The notes beneath the pieces are model-generated. The model ran no database searches. It was not told where the DNA came from and was given only the letters and a program-made list of their open reading frames with translations. Shown here one piece after another: positions 35,897-44,068 of a stretch of DNA of 64,000 nucleotides (within the stretch, counting starts at the first letter, position 1; each line of letters opens with the position of its first letter). The DNA is from DATAVB01 sp040414495. GTDB taxonomy: Bacteria; Actinomycetota; Actinomycetes; Mycobacteriales; QHCD01. The stretch lies in the NCBI GenBank assembly GCA_040414495.1, contig JBEDUI010000282.1, positions 1 to 64,000 on the forward strand, read 5' to 3'. A program made the translations under genes and the position numbers.

Positions 35897-37687
35897 ATGA
35901 CCACGATGAAAGACAGGCCCGACCAGAGCGCGGTGGACCAGTCCGGCCTGGTGGATATGGCCTGGGATCCGATCACCCGCATTGTCGGCAGTCTCGGCAT
36001 ATATACGAAGATTGACTTCAAACAGAAGACCGTGGCCGAATGCCACAGCACCTCGTCGATCTTCCGCGGCTACAGCATCTTCATGAAAGGCAAGGATCCG
36101 CGCGACGCCCATTTCATCACCAGCCGGATCTGTGGCATCTGTGGTGACAACCACGCCACCTGCTCGGTCTACAACCAGAACATGGCCTATGGCGTACGGC
36201 CGCCGCACCTGGGTGAATGGGTCATTAATCTCGGCGAAGCGGCCGAGTTCATGTTCGATCACAACATCTTCCAGGAGAACCTGGTCGGTGTGGACTATTG
36301 CGAGAAAATGGTCGCCGAGACGAATCCGGGCGTTCTGGAACTGGCCAACCGCACCGAGGCTCCGCACGCGGGCGAGCACGGTTACCGGACAATCGGCGAC
36401 ATCATGCGGTCGCTCAACCCGCTCGAAGGCGAGTTCTACCGCGAAGCCTTGCAGGTCAGCCGGATGACGCGGGAAATGTTCTGCCTGATGGAGGGACGAC
36501 ACGTTCATCCCTCCACGCTCTACCCCGGCGGCGTGGGCACGGTGGCGACCGTACAGCTGTTCACCGATTACCTGTCCCGCCTCATGCGCTACGTCGAGTT
36601 CATGAAGCGCGTCGTACCCATGCACGACGATCTGTTCGATTTCTTCTACGAGGCGCTGCCCGGTTACGAAAAGGTTGGCCAGCGCCGGATTCTGCTTGGC
36701 TGCTGGGGCAGCTTCAACGACCCGGAGTACTGCGATTTCAGCTACCAGAACATGGTCGACTGGGGTCGGCGGATGTTCGTCAGCCCCGGTGTCATTGTGG
36801 ACGGTCAATTGCGGACAACCAGCCTGGTCGACATCAACCTGGGTATCCGTATCCTGCTTGGCCACTCGTACTACCGGGACTGGGAAGACCAGGAGATGTT
36901 CGTGACGCACGACCCGCTGGGGAATCCGGTGGACCGGCGTCATCCGTGGAACCAACACACGATCCCGGCACCGCAGAAGCGGGATTTCGACAACGCCTAC
37001 AGCTGGACGATGTCGCCCCGCTGGTTCGACGGCACCGACTACCTACCGCTGGACACCGGCGGCGGACCGCTGGCCCGGCTCTGGTCCACGGCCCTGGCGA
37101 ACCTCGTGCATATCGGCGAGGTCGAATCGACCGGACACAGTGTCGTGATCAACCTGCCCAAGACCGCGACCAAGGGCGAGGTCACGTTCGAATGGAAGAT
37201 TCCACAGTGGAGCAACACGATCGAACGTAACCGGGCGCGAACGTACTTCCAGGCCTACGCCGCCGGCTGCGCGCTGCATTTCGTGCAACGGGCGCTGGCT
37301 GAGGTGCGCAGCGGAAACACCAAGACGTGGGAGCCGTTCACCGTGCCCGAGGAATCGGTGAGCGTCGGTTTCACCGAGGCCGTACGCGGGATCCTCTCGC
37401 ACCACATGGTCATTCGGGACGGGAAGATCGCGAACTACCATCCCTATCCGCCGACCCCGTGGAACGGCAGTGTGCGCGATACGTACGGCACTCCCGGTCC
37501 GTACGAAGACGCGGTGCAGAACACGCCGATCTTCGAGGAGAACGAGCGGGAGACCTTCAAGGGAATCGACATCATGCGGACCGTACGCAGCTTCGACCCG
37601 TGTCTGCCCTGTGGTGTCCACATGTACCTCGGCAACGGCAAGGAACTGACCAACACCCACACCCCCGCATCGTTCCCGAAGACCTGA
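35897..37687 (+). CDS. hhyL: [NiFe]-hydrogenase large subunit, group 1h
   Basis: A 596-residue catalytic subunit. The nickel ligands are complete: RICGICGDNH near the N-terminus (Cys79, Cys82) and DPCLPCGVH near the C-terminus (Cys569, Cys572). A 21-residue tail follows His575 and must be removed by the maturation protease encoded at 40850 once nickel is in place. The enzyme oxidises H2. It follows hhyS by 48 bp in one operon. Confidence 0.97.
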   Translation: MTTMKDRPDQSAVDQSGLVDMAWDPITRIVGSLGIYTKIDFKQKTVAECHSTSSIFRGYSIFMKGKDPRDAHFITSRICGICGDNHATCSVYNQNMAYGVRPPHLGEWVINLGEAAEFMFDHNIFQENLVGVDYCEKMVAETNPGVLELANRTEAPHAGEHGYRTIGDIMRSLNPLEGEFYREALQVSRMTREMFCLMEGRHVHPSTLYPGGVGTVATVQLFTDYLSRLMRYVEFMKRVVPMHDDLFDFFYEALPGYEKVGQRRILLGCWGSFNDPEYCDFSYQNMVDWGRRMFVSPGVIVDGQLRTTSLVDINLGIRILLGHSYYRDWEDQEMFVTHDPLGNPVDRRHPWNQHTIPAPQKRDFDNAYSWTMSPRWFDGTDYLPLDTGGGPLARLWSTALANLVHIGEVESTGHSVVINLPKTATKGEVTFEWKIPQWSNTIERNRARTYFQAYAAGCALHFVQRALAEVRSGNTKTWEPFTVPEESVSVGFTEAVRGILSHHMVIRDGKIANYHPYPPTPWNGSVRDTYGTPGPYEDAVQNTPIFEENERETFKGIDIMRTVRSFDPCLPCGVHMYLGNGKELTNTHTPASFPKT

Positions 37688-37697
37688 GGCGCCGACG

Positions 37698-38231
37698 ATG
37701 TCATCGGCCTGGAGTCCACAGCAGATCGCAAACCGGATAGGCGAATTGCTGGAGGAAAGCGATCCGGCCGCTGCCGGTCAGCTCGAAGAAGCGGTGCGGT
37801 TACTCGTCGAGCTTTACGGTCGTGGACTGGAGCGGATTCTGGAGCTGCTGGCCGAGCAGCCGGAATTGATCGACCGGCTGGCGCAGGATGATTTGATATC
37901 CAGCCTGCTGCTGGTGCATGACCTGCATCCGGTCGATGTGACGACGCGGGTGTCGGCCGCGCTGGAGAAGGTACGGCCCTATCTCGGCTCGCACGCCGGC
38001 GATGTGCGCCTGGTCGGAATTGACCAGGACGGTGTGGTCCGGCTGCAACTGGAGGGCAGCTGCGAGGGCTGTCCGTCCTCGGCGCTCACGGCCAAGGTCG
38101 CGATCGAGGGCGCGATTCTCGAGGCCGCGCCGGAGGTCACCAGCGTCGAGGTCGAGGGCGTCATTGCCGAAAACCGCCGTGAATTGCTGCAGATCCATCC
38201 GTACGGCGAATGTCCGGTGCCGACCCGATGA
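37698..38231 (+). CDS. NifU-domain protein of the hydrogenase locus
   Basis: A 177-residue protein with an N-terminal helical region and a C-terminal NifU-like domain: VRPYLGSHAGDVRLV followed by LEGSCEGCPSSALT, with the CxxC that holds a transient Fe-S cluster. It probably delivers clusters to the hydrogenase small subunit. It starts 10 bp after hhyL and overlaps the DUF5947 gene by 4 bp. Confidence 0.9.
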   Translation: MSSAWSPQQIANRIGELLEESDPAAAGQLEEAVRLLVELYGRGLERILELLAEQPELIDRLAQDDLISSLLLVHDLHPVDVTTRVSAALEKVRPYLGSHAGDVRLVGIDQDGVVRLQLEGSCEGCPSSALTAKVAIEGAILEAAPEVTSVEVEGVIAENRRELLQIHPYGECPVPTR

Positions 38232-38881
38232 GCACGCAAGATCCCCGGCCTCCGCAGGATGGGACCGTCATCGGATTGCGGCAATTCCGTAAGCCGCGCC
38301 CGACCCCGCAACCGGGCGAGGTCTGCGAGATGTGCGGCGAGCCGATCGATCCCGAGCACGGTCACGTGGTGAACATCGAGGGCCGGAACCTCATGTGCTG
38401 CTGCCGTTCCTGCTATCTGCTGTTCACCAATCCGGCTGCCGCCCGGGGCAAATACCGGTCCGTGCCGGAGCGGTACCTGGGCGACCCCACCTTCGCGATC
38501 ACTGATCAGGACTGGGAAACGCTGCAGATCCCGGTCAACGTGGCGTTCTTCTTCCGTAACTCCACATTGGACCGCATGGTCGGCTTCTATCCCAGCCCGG
38601 CCGGCGCGACCGAAAGCACGTTGCCGATGCAGACCTGGGATTCGGTGTTCGGTGGCGCTGCGCTGGCGGCGCAACTCGAACCCGACGTCGAGGCGTTGTT
38701 GGTCCGCCGCGACGGAGACGGCCGCTACGAGTGCCAACTCGTCCCGATCGACGCTTGTTACGAGCTGGTGGGGCTGGTTCGCCTGCACTGGAAGGGATTC
38801 GGCGGCGGCGCCGAGGTGTGGCGCGCGCTGGACGATTTCTTTGATCGGATACGCGGTCGCAGCAGGACGGTGCAGACCTGA
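38228..38881 (+). CDS. DUF5947 family hydrogenase-locus protein
   Basis: A 217-residue protein that recurs in actinobacterial group 1h hydrogenase loci. CEMCGEPI and LMCCCRSCYLLF give a likely zinc or Fe-S site near residues 35-65, followed by a domain with WDSVFGG. It is coupled to both neighbours by 1-4 bp overlaps. Its role is unknown; assembly or electron transfer for HhySL is plausible from context. Confidence 0.82.
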   Translation: MSTQDPRPPQDGTVIGLRQFRKPRPTPQPGEVCEMCGEPIDPEHGHVVNIEGRNLMCCCRSCYLLFTNPAAARGKYRSVPERYLGDPTFAITDQDWETLQIPVNVAFFFRNSTLDRMVGFYPSPAGATESTLPMQTWDSVFGGAALAAQLEPDVEALLVRRDGDGRYECQLVPIDACYELVGLVRLHWKGFGGGAEVWRALDDFFDRIRGRSRTVQT

Positions 38882-39522
38882 TGCCCAGCTTTACGTTCGA
38901 ATGCACCGGTGTCGCCCCGGAACGCTATGCGGCCGTGCCGACATTGTCGTTCGCGTTGAGAATCTCCGAGGATTCCGGCGCTCGGGTGCACTCCATGGCG
39001 TTGCGCTGTCAGCTTCGAATCGAGCCGCGCCGACGCACCTACAGTGAGGCAGACGCCGATCGGCTGCTCGATATCTTCGGTGAACGCTCCCGCTGGGGGG
39101 AAACGCTCCAGCCGATCCAGTTGGCCACCATTCCGTTGCTGGTACGCGGATTCACCGGCAGCACCAAGGTCGGACTGCCGGTACCAGTCAGTTACGACCT
39201 GGAGGTCGCGGCCACGAAATACCTGCACGCCTTGCGGGACGGGGACATCCCGCTGCTTCTGTTGTTCAGCGGAAGTGCCTTCTATAAAGGCGAATCCGGT
39301 ATGCAGGTCGAGCAGATCCCCTGGGACCGGGAAATCCAGGTCCGGATGCCGGTCTCGGTTTGGCGGGACACGATGGACTACTACTTCCCGGGCGAAGGCT
39401 GGCTGCGGTTGCCGACCGGGACGATCGACGCGTTGCAGTCGTTCCGTTCCAAGCGGGCGCTGCCGACCTGGGAGGAGACCTTTGCCGTGCTGCTGAAAAG
39501 CGCCGAAGAGGCCGGCTCATGA
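38881..39522 (+). CDS. DUF6084 family hydrogenase-locus protein
   Basis: A 213-residue protein beginning MPSFTFECTGVAPERYAAVP and rich in beta-strands. It contains the conserved RWGETLQPIQLA segment and ends with EETFAVLLKSAEE. It is found with the DUF5947 protein in group 1h hydrogenase operons. No enzymatic motif is visible. Its start overlaps the DUF5947 stop and its stop overlaps the next gene. Confidence 0.8.
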   Translation: MPSFTFECTGVAPERYAAVPTLSFALRISEDSGARVHSMALRCQLRIEPRRRTYSEADADRLLDIFGERSRWGETLQPIQLATIPLLVRGFTGSTKVGLPVPVSYDLEVAATKYLHALRDGDIPLLLLFSGSAFYKGESGMQVEQIPWDREIQVRMPVSVWRDTMDYYFPGEGWLRLPTGTIDALQSFRSKRALPTWEETFAVLLKSAEEAGS

Positions 39523-40850
39523 CGTCCACTGTGGACACTGCCATGGCGACGGCCCGCCAGGTCGCCGACGCCGTGTTGTACGAAGGCTACATCCTCTACC
39601 CGTACCGGGCTTCGGGGCAGAAGAACCAGGCCCGCTGGCAGTGGGGCGTCCTCGTTCCGCGCTGCCGCAGCGCGGAAGTGGCCGAGCCGTACAGCGCGCA
39701 AACCGAGTGCCTCATCGAGCCGCGGCCGAAGGGCATAGTGTCGGTCACGACGCGATTTCTGCAGATCCAGGAACGCACGGTGTTACGGGCACAAGGCGCG
39801 CGATTTCGGCGGGTCGACGCGTTGGATCTGGCCGACCGACAGTTGGTGCCGTGGCAGGAAGGCATCGAGCGTACGGTCGAGGCCACGGTGCCGATTTCAG
39901 CTTTGCACAGTGGCGAATACATCGTGCCGTTCCGCTTTGCCGGCGGTACCGAGAGCGAACCGGTGACCGAGAACGGCGAGCCCGTCGGACGACTGGATCG
40001 CCGTAGCTGGGCCCTTTCCGGTCGGCTGCGCCTCGCGGTCCATCCCACCGAAGGTCCCTACGGGGCGCTGCGGCTCACCGTCGTGGTGGAAAACCGCACT
40101 GGTTGCGGCGAATCGGTTACCCGGACCCAACTGATGCGGCATGCGTTGGCCGGCACACACACGATTCTCGCCCTCAGTGACGGCGTATTCCTCTCGATGA
40201 CCGACCCGCCGGAATGGGCCCGACCGGCCACAATGGACTGTCACAACCAGAACACCTGGCCGGTCCTGGTCGGTCGCGGCCGTCAGGACGTACTGCTGTC
40301 CTCCCCGATCATCCTCTCCGATTATCCGGAGATCGCGCCCGAGAGCGCCGGTGCGTTGTATGACGCAACCGAGATCGACGAGATCCTCAGCCTGCGCACC
40401 TCCGCCCTGACCGACGAGGAGAAACGACAGGCCCGCGGCACCGATCCCCGCGCGGCCGCCGTCCTTGATCAGGTCGACCAGATGCCACCGGAAATTATGG
40501 ACCGGTTACACGGGGCGATCCGATATCTGCGTTCGGCCCAGGGCGCCAGTGACGCGCCCTGGTGGGATCCGGGCGCGGACACCTCGGTGGCGCCGGATAC
40601 CGACCGGATCACGGTCGGCGGGCAGTCGGTTGGCAACGGCAGCACGGTCCGGCTCTGCCCGGGCAGCCATCGGGCCGACGCCCAGGATTTCTTTCTGACC
40701 GGACGGCTCGCGACCGTACACGCCGTATTTCACGACGTCGACGGAAACGATCATCTCGCGGTGACCCTCAACGACGATCCTGCCGCCGATATCAGCGAAC
40801 TACACGGCCGGTTCCGGTATTTCCGACCCGACGAAGTGGAGCCGGTGTGA
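39519..40850 (+). CDS. Large hydrogenase-locus accessory protein of unknown function
   Basis: A 443-residue protein with no motif I can name. It is largely beta-rich; notable segments are YEGYILYPYRASGQKNQARWQWG at the N-terminus (first block YEGYILYPYRAS), MTDPPEWARPATMDCHNQNTWPVL in the middle (block TDPPEWA) and RVTVGG-like LCPGSHRADAQDFFL near the C-terminus. It overlaps both neighbours by 1-4 bp inside the hydrogenase operon, so it is part of the same system. The ATG at 39519 replaces a longer frame that overlaps DUF6084. Confidence 0.8.
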   Translation: MTSTVDTAMATARQVADAVLYEGYILYPYRASGQKNQARWQWGVLVPRCRSAEVAEPYSAQTECLIEPRPKGIVSVTTRFLQIQERTVLRAQGARFRRVDALDLADRQLVPWQEGIERTVEATVPISALHSGEYIVPFRFAGGTESEPVTENGEPVGRLDRRSWALSGRLRLAVHPTEGPYGALRLTVVVENRTGCGESVTRTQLMRHALAGTHTILALSDGVFLSMTDPPEWARPATMDCHNQNTWPVLVGRGRQDVLLSSPIILSDYPEIAPESAGALYDATEIDEILSLRTSALTDEEKRQARGTDPRAAAVLDQVDQMPPEIMDRLHGAIRYLRSAQGASDAPWWDPGADTSVAPDTDRITVGGQSVGNGSTVRLCPGSHRADAQDFFLTGRLATVHAVFHDVDGNDHLAVTLNDDPAADISELHGRFRYFRPDEVEPV

Positions 40851-41356
40851 TGCGCATTCTGGTGGCCGGTGTCGGCAATATCTTCCTCGGCGACGACGCC
40901 TTCGGTGTCGAGGTCGTGCGCCGGTTGGCCTCGGTGCAATTGCCCGCCGGTGTGGAAGTCGAGGACTTCGGCATCCGCGGAATGCACCTGGCGTACCAGT
41001 TACTCGACGGCTATGACGCGCTGCTGCTGGTGGACGCCATGCCGCGCGGCAAAGCGGCCGGCACGGTCACCGTAGTGGAACCCGATGCGGCCCCGGCCGA
41101 GCCGTCGCTGTTGGACGCACACGGCATGGAGCCGGACGCGGTCCTGGCGATGATCGGCACGCTGGCCGGACAGACCGGCGGGCAACCGCCGCAGCGGATT
41201 TTTGTCATTGGTTGTGAGCCGGCGCGCTGCGCCGAAGGCATCGGGCTCAGTGCGCCGGTCGCCGCGGCGACGCATGAGGCGGTACCCATTATCCGGAACA
41301 TCATCGACACATTGATCGCAGAAGGAAGTGAGAGCGTTGCTTCATCTCATCCGTAA
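40850..41356 (+). CDS. Hydrogenase maturation protease
   Basis: A 168-residue endopeptidase of the HyaD/HycI family. The nickel-sensing acidic residues and histidine are visible in NIFLGDDAFGVEV, LLLVDAMPRG and LDAHGMEPD. It removes the C-terminal tail of HhyL after nickel insertion. The ATG overlaps the stop of the previous gene (TGATG). Confidence 0.92.
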   Translation: MRILVAGVGNIFLGDDAFGVEVVRRLASVQLPAGVEVEDFGIRGMHLAYQLLDGYDALLLVDAMPRGKAAGTVTVVEPDAAPAEPSLLDAHGMEPDAVLAMIGTLAGQTGGQPPQRIFVIGCEPARCAEGIGLSAPVAAATHEAVPIIRNIIDTLIAEGSESVASSHP

Positions 41357-41438
41357 CATGGCGCTGATCGGGGCGGCCGTCCTGGTAGCCCGGTCGATTC
41401 CCGACATCAAGCGCTACATCAAGATTCGCGAGATGTGA
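41328..41438 (+). CDS. DUF6893-type micro-protein
   Basis: A 36-residue ORF that overlaps the protease 3' end. It reads VRALLHLIRNMALIGAAVLV then ARSIPDIKRYIKIREM: one hydrophobic helix and a basic C-terminus, the pattern of the small DUF6893 proteins found near actinobacterial hydrogenase genes. A TTG at 41337, 10 bp after AGAAGGA, is an alternative start. The role is unknown. Confidence 0.75.
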   Translation: MRALLHLIRNMALIGAAVLVARSIPDIKRYIKIREM

Positions 41439-41442
41439 GTAC

Positions 41443-41946
41443 ATGGCGCATTTTTCGATCATTCCCGACCAGTCGCGGCTGACCGCGACCGCGCAGTCGA
41501 GCGTGCATCCGATTCACGCCCAAGCGACCCAGCTAACCGGGTCGATCGACATTACCCTGGCCGACGGCGCGCTGGATCTGGCCAGCACGCCCGAGGCCAC
41601 GATCGCGCTACGGCTGGATGATCTACGAGCTGACAACCAGCTCTACAACACCGAGCTGAAGCGGCGCATCGACGCCAAGCGTTTCCCGACGATCACCGGC
41701 ACGGTCACCGACGTACGGGCCGCGTCCGGGGGTGGCTACATCGTGGGCGGGGACCTCACCATGCACGGCGTCACCGCCCACGTGAACGGTTCGGCCGAGA
41801 TGCGGATGGAAGGGCAGGAATTACGGGTGCAGGGCCAGCTTGAGTTGGATATTCGGAATTTCGGCCTCAGTCCACCCCGCATTCTGATGCTCAAGGTCCA
41901 GCCCGAGGTACAGGTCAGCCTCGAGATCGTCGCGCAACCCGGCTGA
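41443..41946 (+). CDS. YceI-family protein
   Basis: A 167-residue lipocalin-like protein of the YceI family, which binds isoprenoid lipids or quinones in a beta-barrel. It shows FSIIPDQSRLTATAQSSV at the N-terminus, the RIDAKRFPTITGTVTDV segment and GDLTMHGVTAHV, all family-typical. There is no signal peptide. Placement 4 bp after the DUF6893 gene inside the hydrogenase operon suggests it may bind the quinone or lipid that links H2 oxidation to respiration. Confidence 0.88.
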   Translation: MAHFSIIPDQSRLTATAQSSVHPIHAQATQLTGSIDITLADGALDLASTPEATIALRLDDLRADNQLYNTELKRRIDAKRFPTITGTVTDVRAASGGGYIVGGDLTMHGVTAHVNGSAEMRMEGQELRVQGQLELDIRNFGLSPPRILMLKVQPEVQVSLEIVAQPG

Positions 41947-42035
41947 TCGAAGGATGCGGTCATGCAGAATCTGAGCGCGCGCTTCGTGGCGCTCCGTGGC
42001 AGATAGCAGCGACACGGCGACCGGCGTTCGCGATG

Positions 42036-42362
42036 ATGCCCGAAGTCGATATGTGCGAAACGATCCTGCGGACGGTCGAAGATCGGGCCGGCGGGAAAAA
42101 GGTGAGCGAGATCCGCCTGCGAATCGGGATGTTGCATGAAGTGTCAGCGGCGTCCCTACGTGCCGCTTTTTCCCTGGTCGCGGCCGGCACGGTGGCCGAT
42201 TGTGCCCGACTTGATGTGGTTCTGGTACCGGCCGAACGTCGATGTCGTCGCTGCGGGCAATTGGCGCCGGACAGTTCGCGGTGCGAATCTTGTGGCTGGG
42301 CCGGGATTGGCATCGACGGCGGCGACGATATTGTGGTGGAATCTATCTCGCTGACACCCTGA
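42036..42362 (+). CDS. HypA-like protein lacking the N-terminal nickel histidine
   Basis: A 108-residue HypA/HybF homologue. It keeps the two zinc knuckles (CRRCG and CESCG) and the HypA core FSLVAAGTVADCARLDVV. The N-terminus is MPEVDMCE: the invariant MHE nickel-binding site is changed to MPE, so His2 is replaced by Pro. It cannot bind nickel in the standard way. It lies 16 bp before hypC in the hydrogenase operon. No ribosome site precedes the tandem ATGs at 42033/42036, so translation may be coupled. Confidence 0.82.
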   Translation: MPEVDMCETILRTVEDRAGGKKVSEIRLRIGMLHEVSAASLRAAFSLVAAGTVADCARLDVVLVPAERRCRRCGQLAPDSSRCESCGWAGIGIDGGDDIVVESISLTP

Positions 42363-42377
42363 CCAATGAGGTGGGCC

Positions 42378-42650
42378 ATGTGCCTCGGCATTCCGGGTCA
42401 AATCGCGGAAATCGTCCCCGACGTCGACGTAGCGACCGTTGATATCGCCGGGATTCCCCGCGACATCAACCTTGGCCTGCTCGCCGACGAAGGAATCCGG
42501 CCCGGTGACTGGATCCTGGTCCACATGGGTTTCGCGGTCGAACGCATCGACGAGCACGAAGCGGCCGAGGCACTGGCCGGATTGCAGGCGACCAGCGATG
42601 CGTTTACCGAGGAACTCAGTTCTCGGGCGGCGGCGACCCGGAATCGTTAG
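42378..42650 (+). CDS. hypC: HypC/HupF hydrogenase assembly chaperone
   Basis: A 90-residue HypC. The N-terminus MCLGIPGQI carries the essential Cys2, and GDWILVHMGFAVERIDEHEA is the typical second block. It brings the Fe(CN)2CO unit with HypD to the large subunit. ATG at 42378 follows GAGGTG. Partners HypD, HypE and HypF are not in the window. Its 3' end overlaps the convergent PadR gene by 35 bp. Confidence 0.93.
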   Translation: MCLGIPGQIAEIVPDVDVATVDIAGIPRDINLGLLADEGIRPGDWILVHMGFAVERIDEHEAAEALAGLQATSDAFTEELSSRAAATRNR

Positions 42651-43008
42651 CGGCTCGGGGCTTGGCCCAGTCCCGCGTAGCGACCAGAACTGCGTATCGG
42701 TAAAGAAAATAGTCCAATTCGGCGCGTGTTTGTTCCAGCGCGCGGACCCAGGATGCCAACGCCGCCACACCCGCCGTGGTGAGTTCGTACGTGCGGCGCA
42801 ACGGACCGGCGGTCGACGGTTGCCAACTCGACCGCACCAATTGCTCGTGTTCGAGCTCCCGCAGCGCGCGGTAAACGCTCGCTGACTCCTCTTCACCAAG
42901 CCCCAATGGCGCCAAACGCACCACCAGGTCGTACCCGTGATCAGGCCGCTCCCGTAAAAGAAGCAGCAAACACGGCTTGAGAAACCCCTTCGTACCGGCG
43001 TAATGCAT
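42616..43008 (-). CDS. PadR-family transcriptional regulator
   Basis: A 130-residue PadR regulator: KPCLLLLLRERPDHGYDLVVRL (first block LLLLLRERPDHGYDL) with ESASVYRALRELEHEQLVR and RTYELTTAGVAAL as wing. It lacks the C-terminal Vir-like domain. The ATG at 43008 follows GGAGGGGGG; the frame continues upstream for 150 codons only because it reads through the 26-27 bp minisatellite. It converges on hypC with a 35-bp overlap and may regulate the hydrogenase locus. Confidence 0.88.
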   Translation of the reverse strand: MHYAGTKGFLKPCLLLLLRERPDHGYDLVVRLAPLGLGEEESASVYRALRELEHEQLVRSSWQPSTAGPLRRTYELTTAGVAALASWVRALEQTRAELDYFLYRYAVLVATRDWAKPRAANDSGSPPPEN

Positions 43009-43189
43009 CGCAGCCCCCCTCCGCCGGGGCGGCCATGGCAAATCGTCGTTGTGTACGAGCATCCTTTCACGTTCGCCCGGAACAAATCTGTCGAAGCGGA
43101 GAACTTTCCCGAATGCGCGCGATGGGCGGCACTGCCCAAAGCGGGCCTTTTTCCCTAACCGGCACAGGTGTCTCCTGAATTTCTCCGAC

Positions 43190-43505
43190 AGACCGATACC
43201 TGCAGATTTCCTGACCCACACCGACCACCAGATTTCGCTAGCCGACACCGACGCCCAGATTCCCCTGCCGACACGGACACCCAGCTTTCCCGGCCGACAC
43301 GGACGCCCAGATTCGCTGACGCCACGGACGTCCAGATTTCCCTGGCCCACGCCGACGCCCAGCTTTTCCTGGCCCACGCCGACGCCCAGATTTCTCTGAC
43401 CGGCACCGACCCCCAGATTCCCCTGCCGACACCGACGCCCAGCTTTCCCTGCCGACACGGACGCCCAGCTTTCCCTGCCGACATGGACGCCCAGATTCGC
43501 TGACG
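43190..43505. repeat. 26-27 bp tandem minisatellite
   Basis: About eleven contiguous units of 26-27 bp, consensus near GCCCAGCTTTCCCTGCCGAC plus ACGGAC, run from about 43190 to 43505. Units differ by point changes and 1-bp length changes, and three units use CTGGCCCACGCCGAC in the second half. There are no unique spacers, so it is not a CRISPR array. It lies upstream of the PadR gene. Variation in copy number between strains is likely. Confidence 0.9.
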
Positions 43506-43620
43506 CATACGGGTGGCTGTCCGGACTTTCGTTGGCGGCGCTGCAAATTCGGCTGGACGCGCCACAGTGGCAGCGACGGTGGCGCCTGGGTGGGTTGGCT
43601 GCCGCGGGACCAACGTTCGT

Positions 43621-43995
43621 TGCAGCGAGCGTGACGCCAGGGTTGGCGAGACCCGCGAAATCCGCACTGGTGTCACGGTCGCTGCAACGATGGCGCGGAG
43701 GTCACTCGCGCGATCGCCCTGATGTCACGGTCGCTGCACCGACGGCACGGGACCCATCCTCGCGGTCACCCTGATGTCACGGTCGCTGCACCAAAGGCCT
43801 GGAGGGCATACCCGTCGCGCACTCGTATCACGGTCGCTGCACCCAGACCGCATAAGCAACCCCATCCCACCCAGACGTCACGGTCGCTGCAATGAAGGCG
43901 CGGAAATCACCCCCGCAGCCGCCATAACGCCACGCTCGCTGCACCAAGTGCGCCCGAGGCACCCGCGCGGCCGCCATAACGTCACGGTCGCGGCA
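43621..43995. repeat. Second ~51-bp-period repeat array
   Basis: The core GTCACGGTCGCTGCA starts at 43672, 43724, 43776, about 43827, 43877, about 43928 (variant) and 43981 (variant), a spacing of 50-53 bp. One inverted copy (TGCAGCGAGCGTGACG) is at 43621. Intervals share fragments such as GCCGCCATAACG. The core and period match the array at 20-345. It sits upstream of the TrmB regulator. Confidence 0.85.
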
Positions 43996-44025
43996 ACCAA
44001 GGCGCGCGACCCCGCCCGGGCAGAT

Positions 44026-44060
44026 TAGTAGTTGTGTTCACTACTACGCCCTGCTAGCGT
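44026..44060 (+). promoter_or_regulatory. Promoter and operator of the TrmB/PurA-like operon
   Basis: TAGTAGT-N7-ACTACTA (44026-44046) is a perfect inverted repeat. A TAGCGT hexamer at about 44055-44060 could be the -10. The gene starts at a GTG only 9 bp later, so the message may be nearly leaderless. The dyad is the likely TrmB operator. Confidence 0.6.
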
Positions 44061-44068
44061 GCCGATAT

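Noticed and set aside
35078..36958. 626-codon minus-strand frame opposite hhyS/hhyL
   Set aside because: It is antisense to two strongly supported hydrogenase genes and has no recognisable domain.
42616..43458. 280-residue PadR with a repetitive N-terminus
   Set aside because: The N-terminal 150 codons are translation of the minisatellite. A strong ribosome site (GGAGGGGGG) precedes the ATG at 43008, which gives a normal PadR.
43190..43995. CRISPR array
   Set aside because: The 26-27 bp units are contiguous with no spacers, and the 51-bp-period array has short variable cores with related intervals. No cas genes are present in the window.
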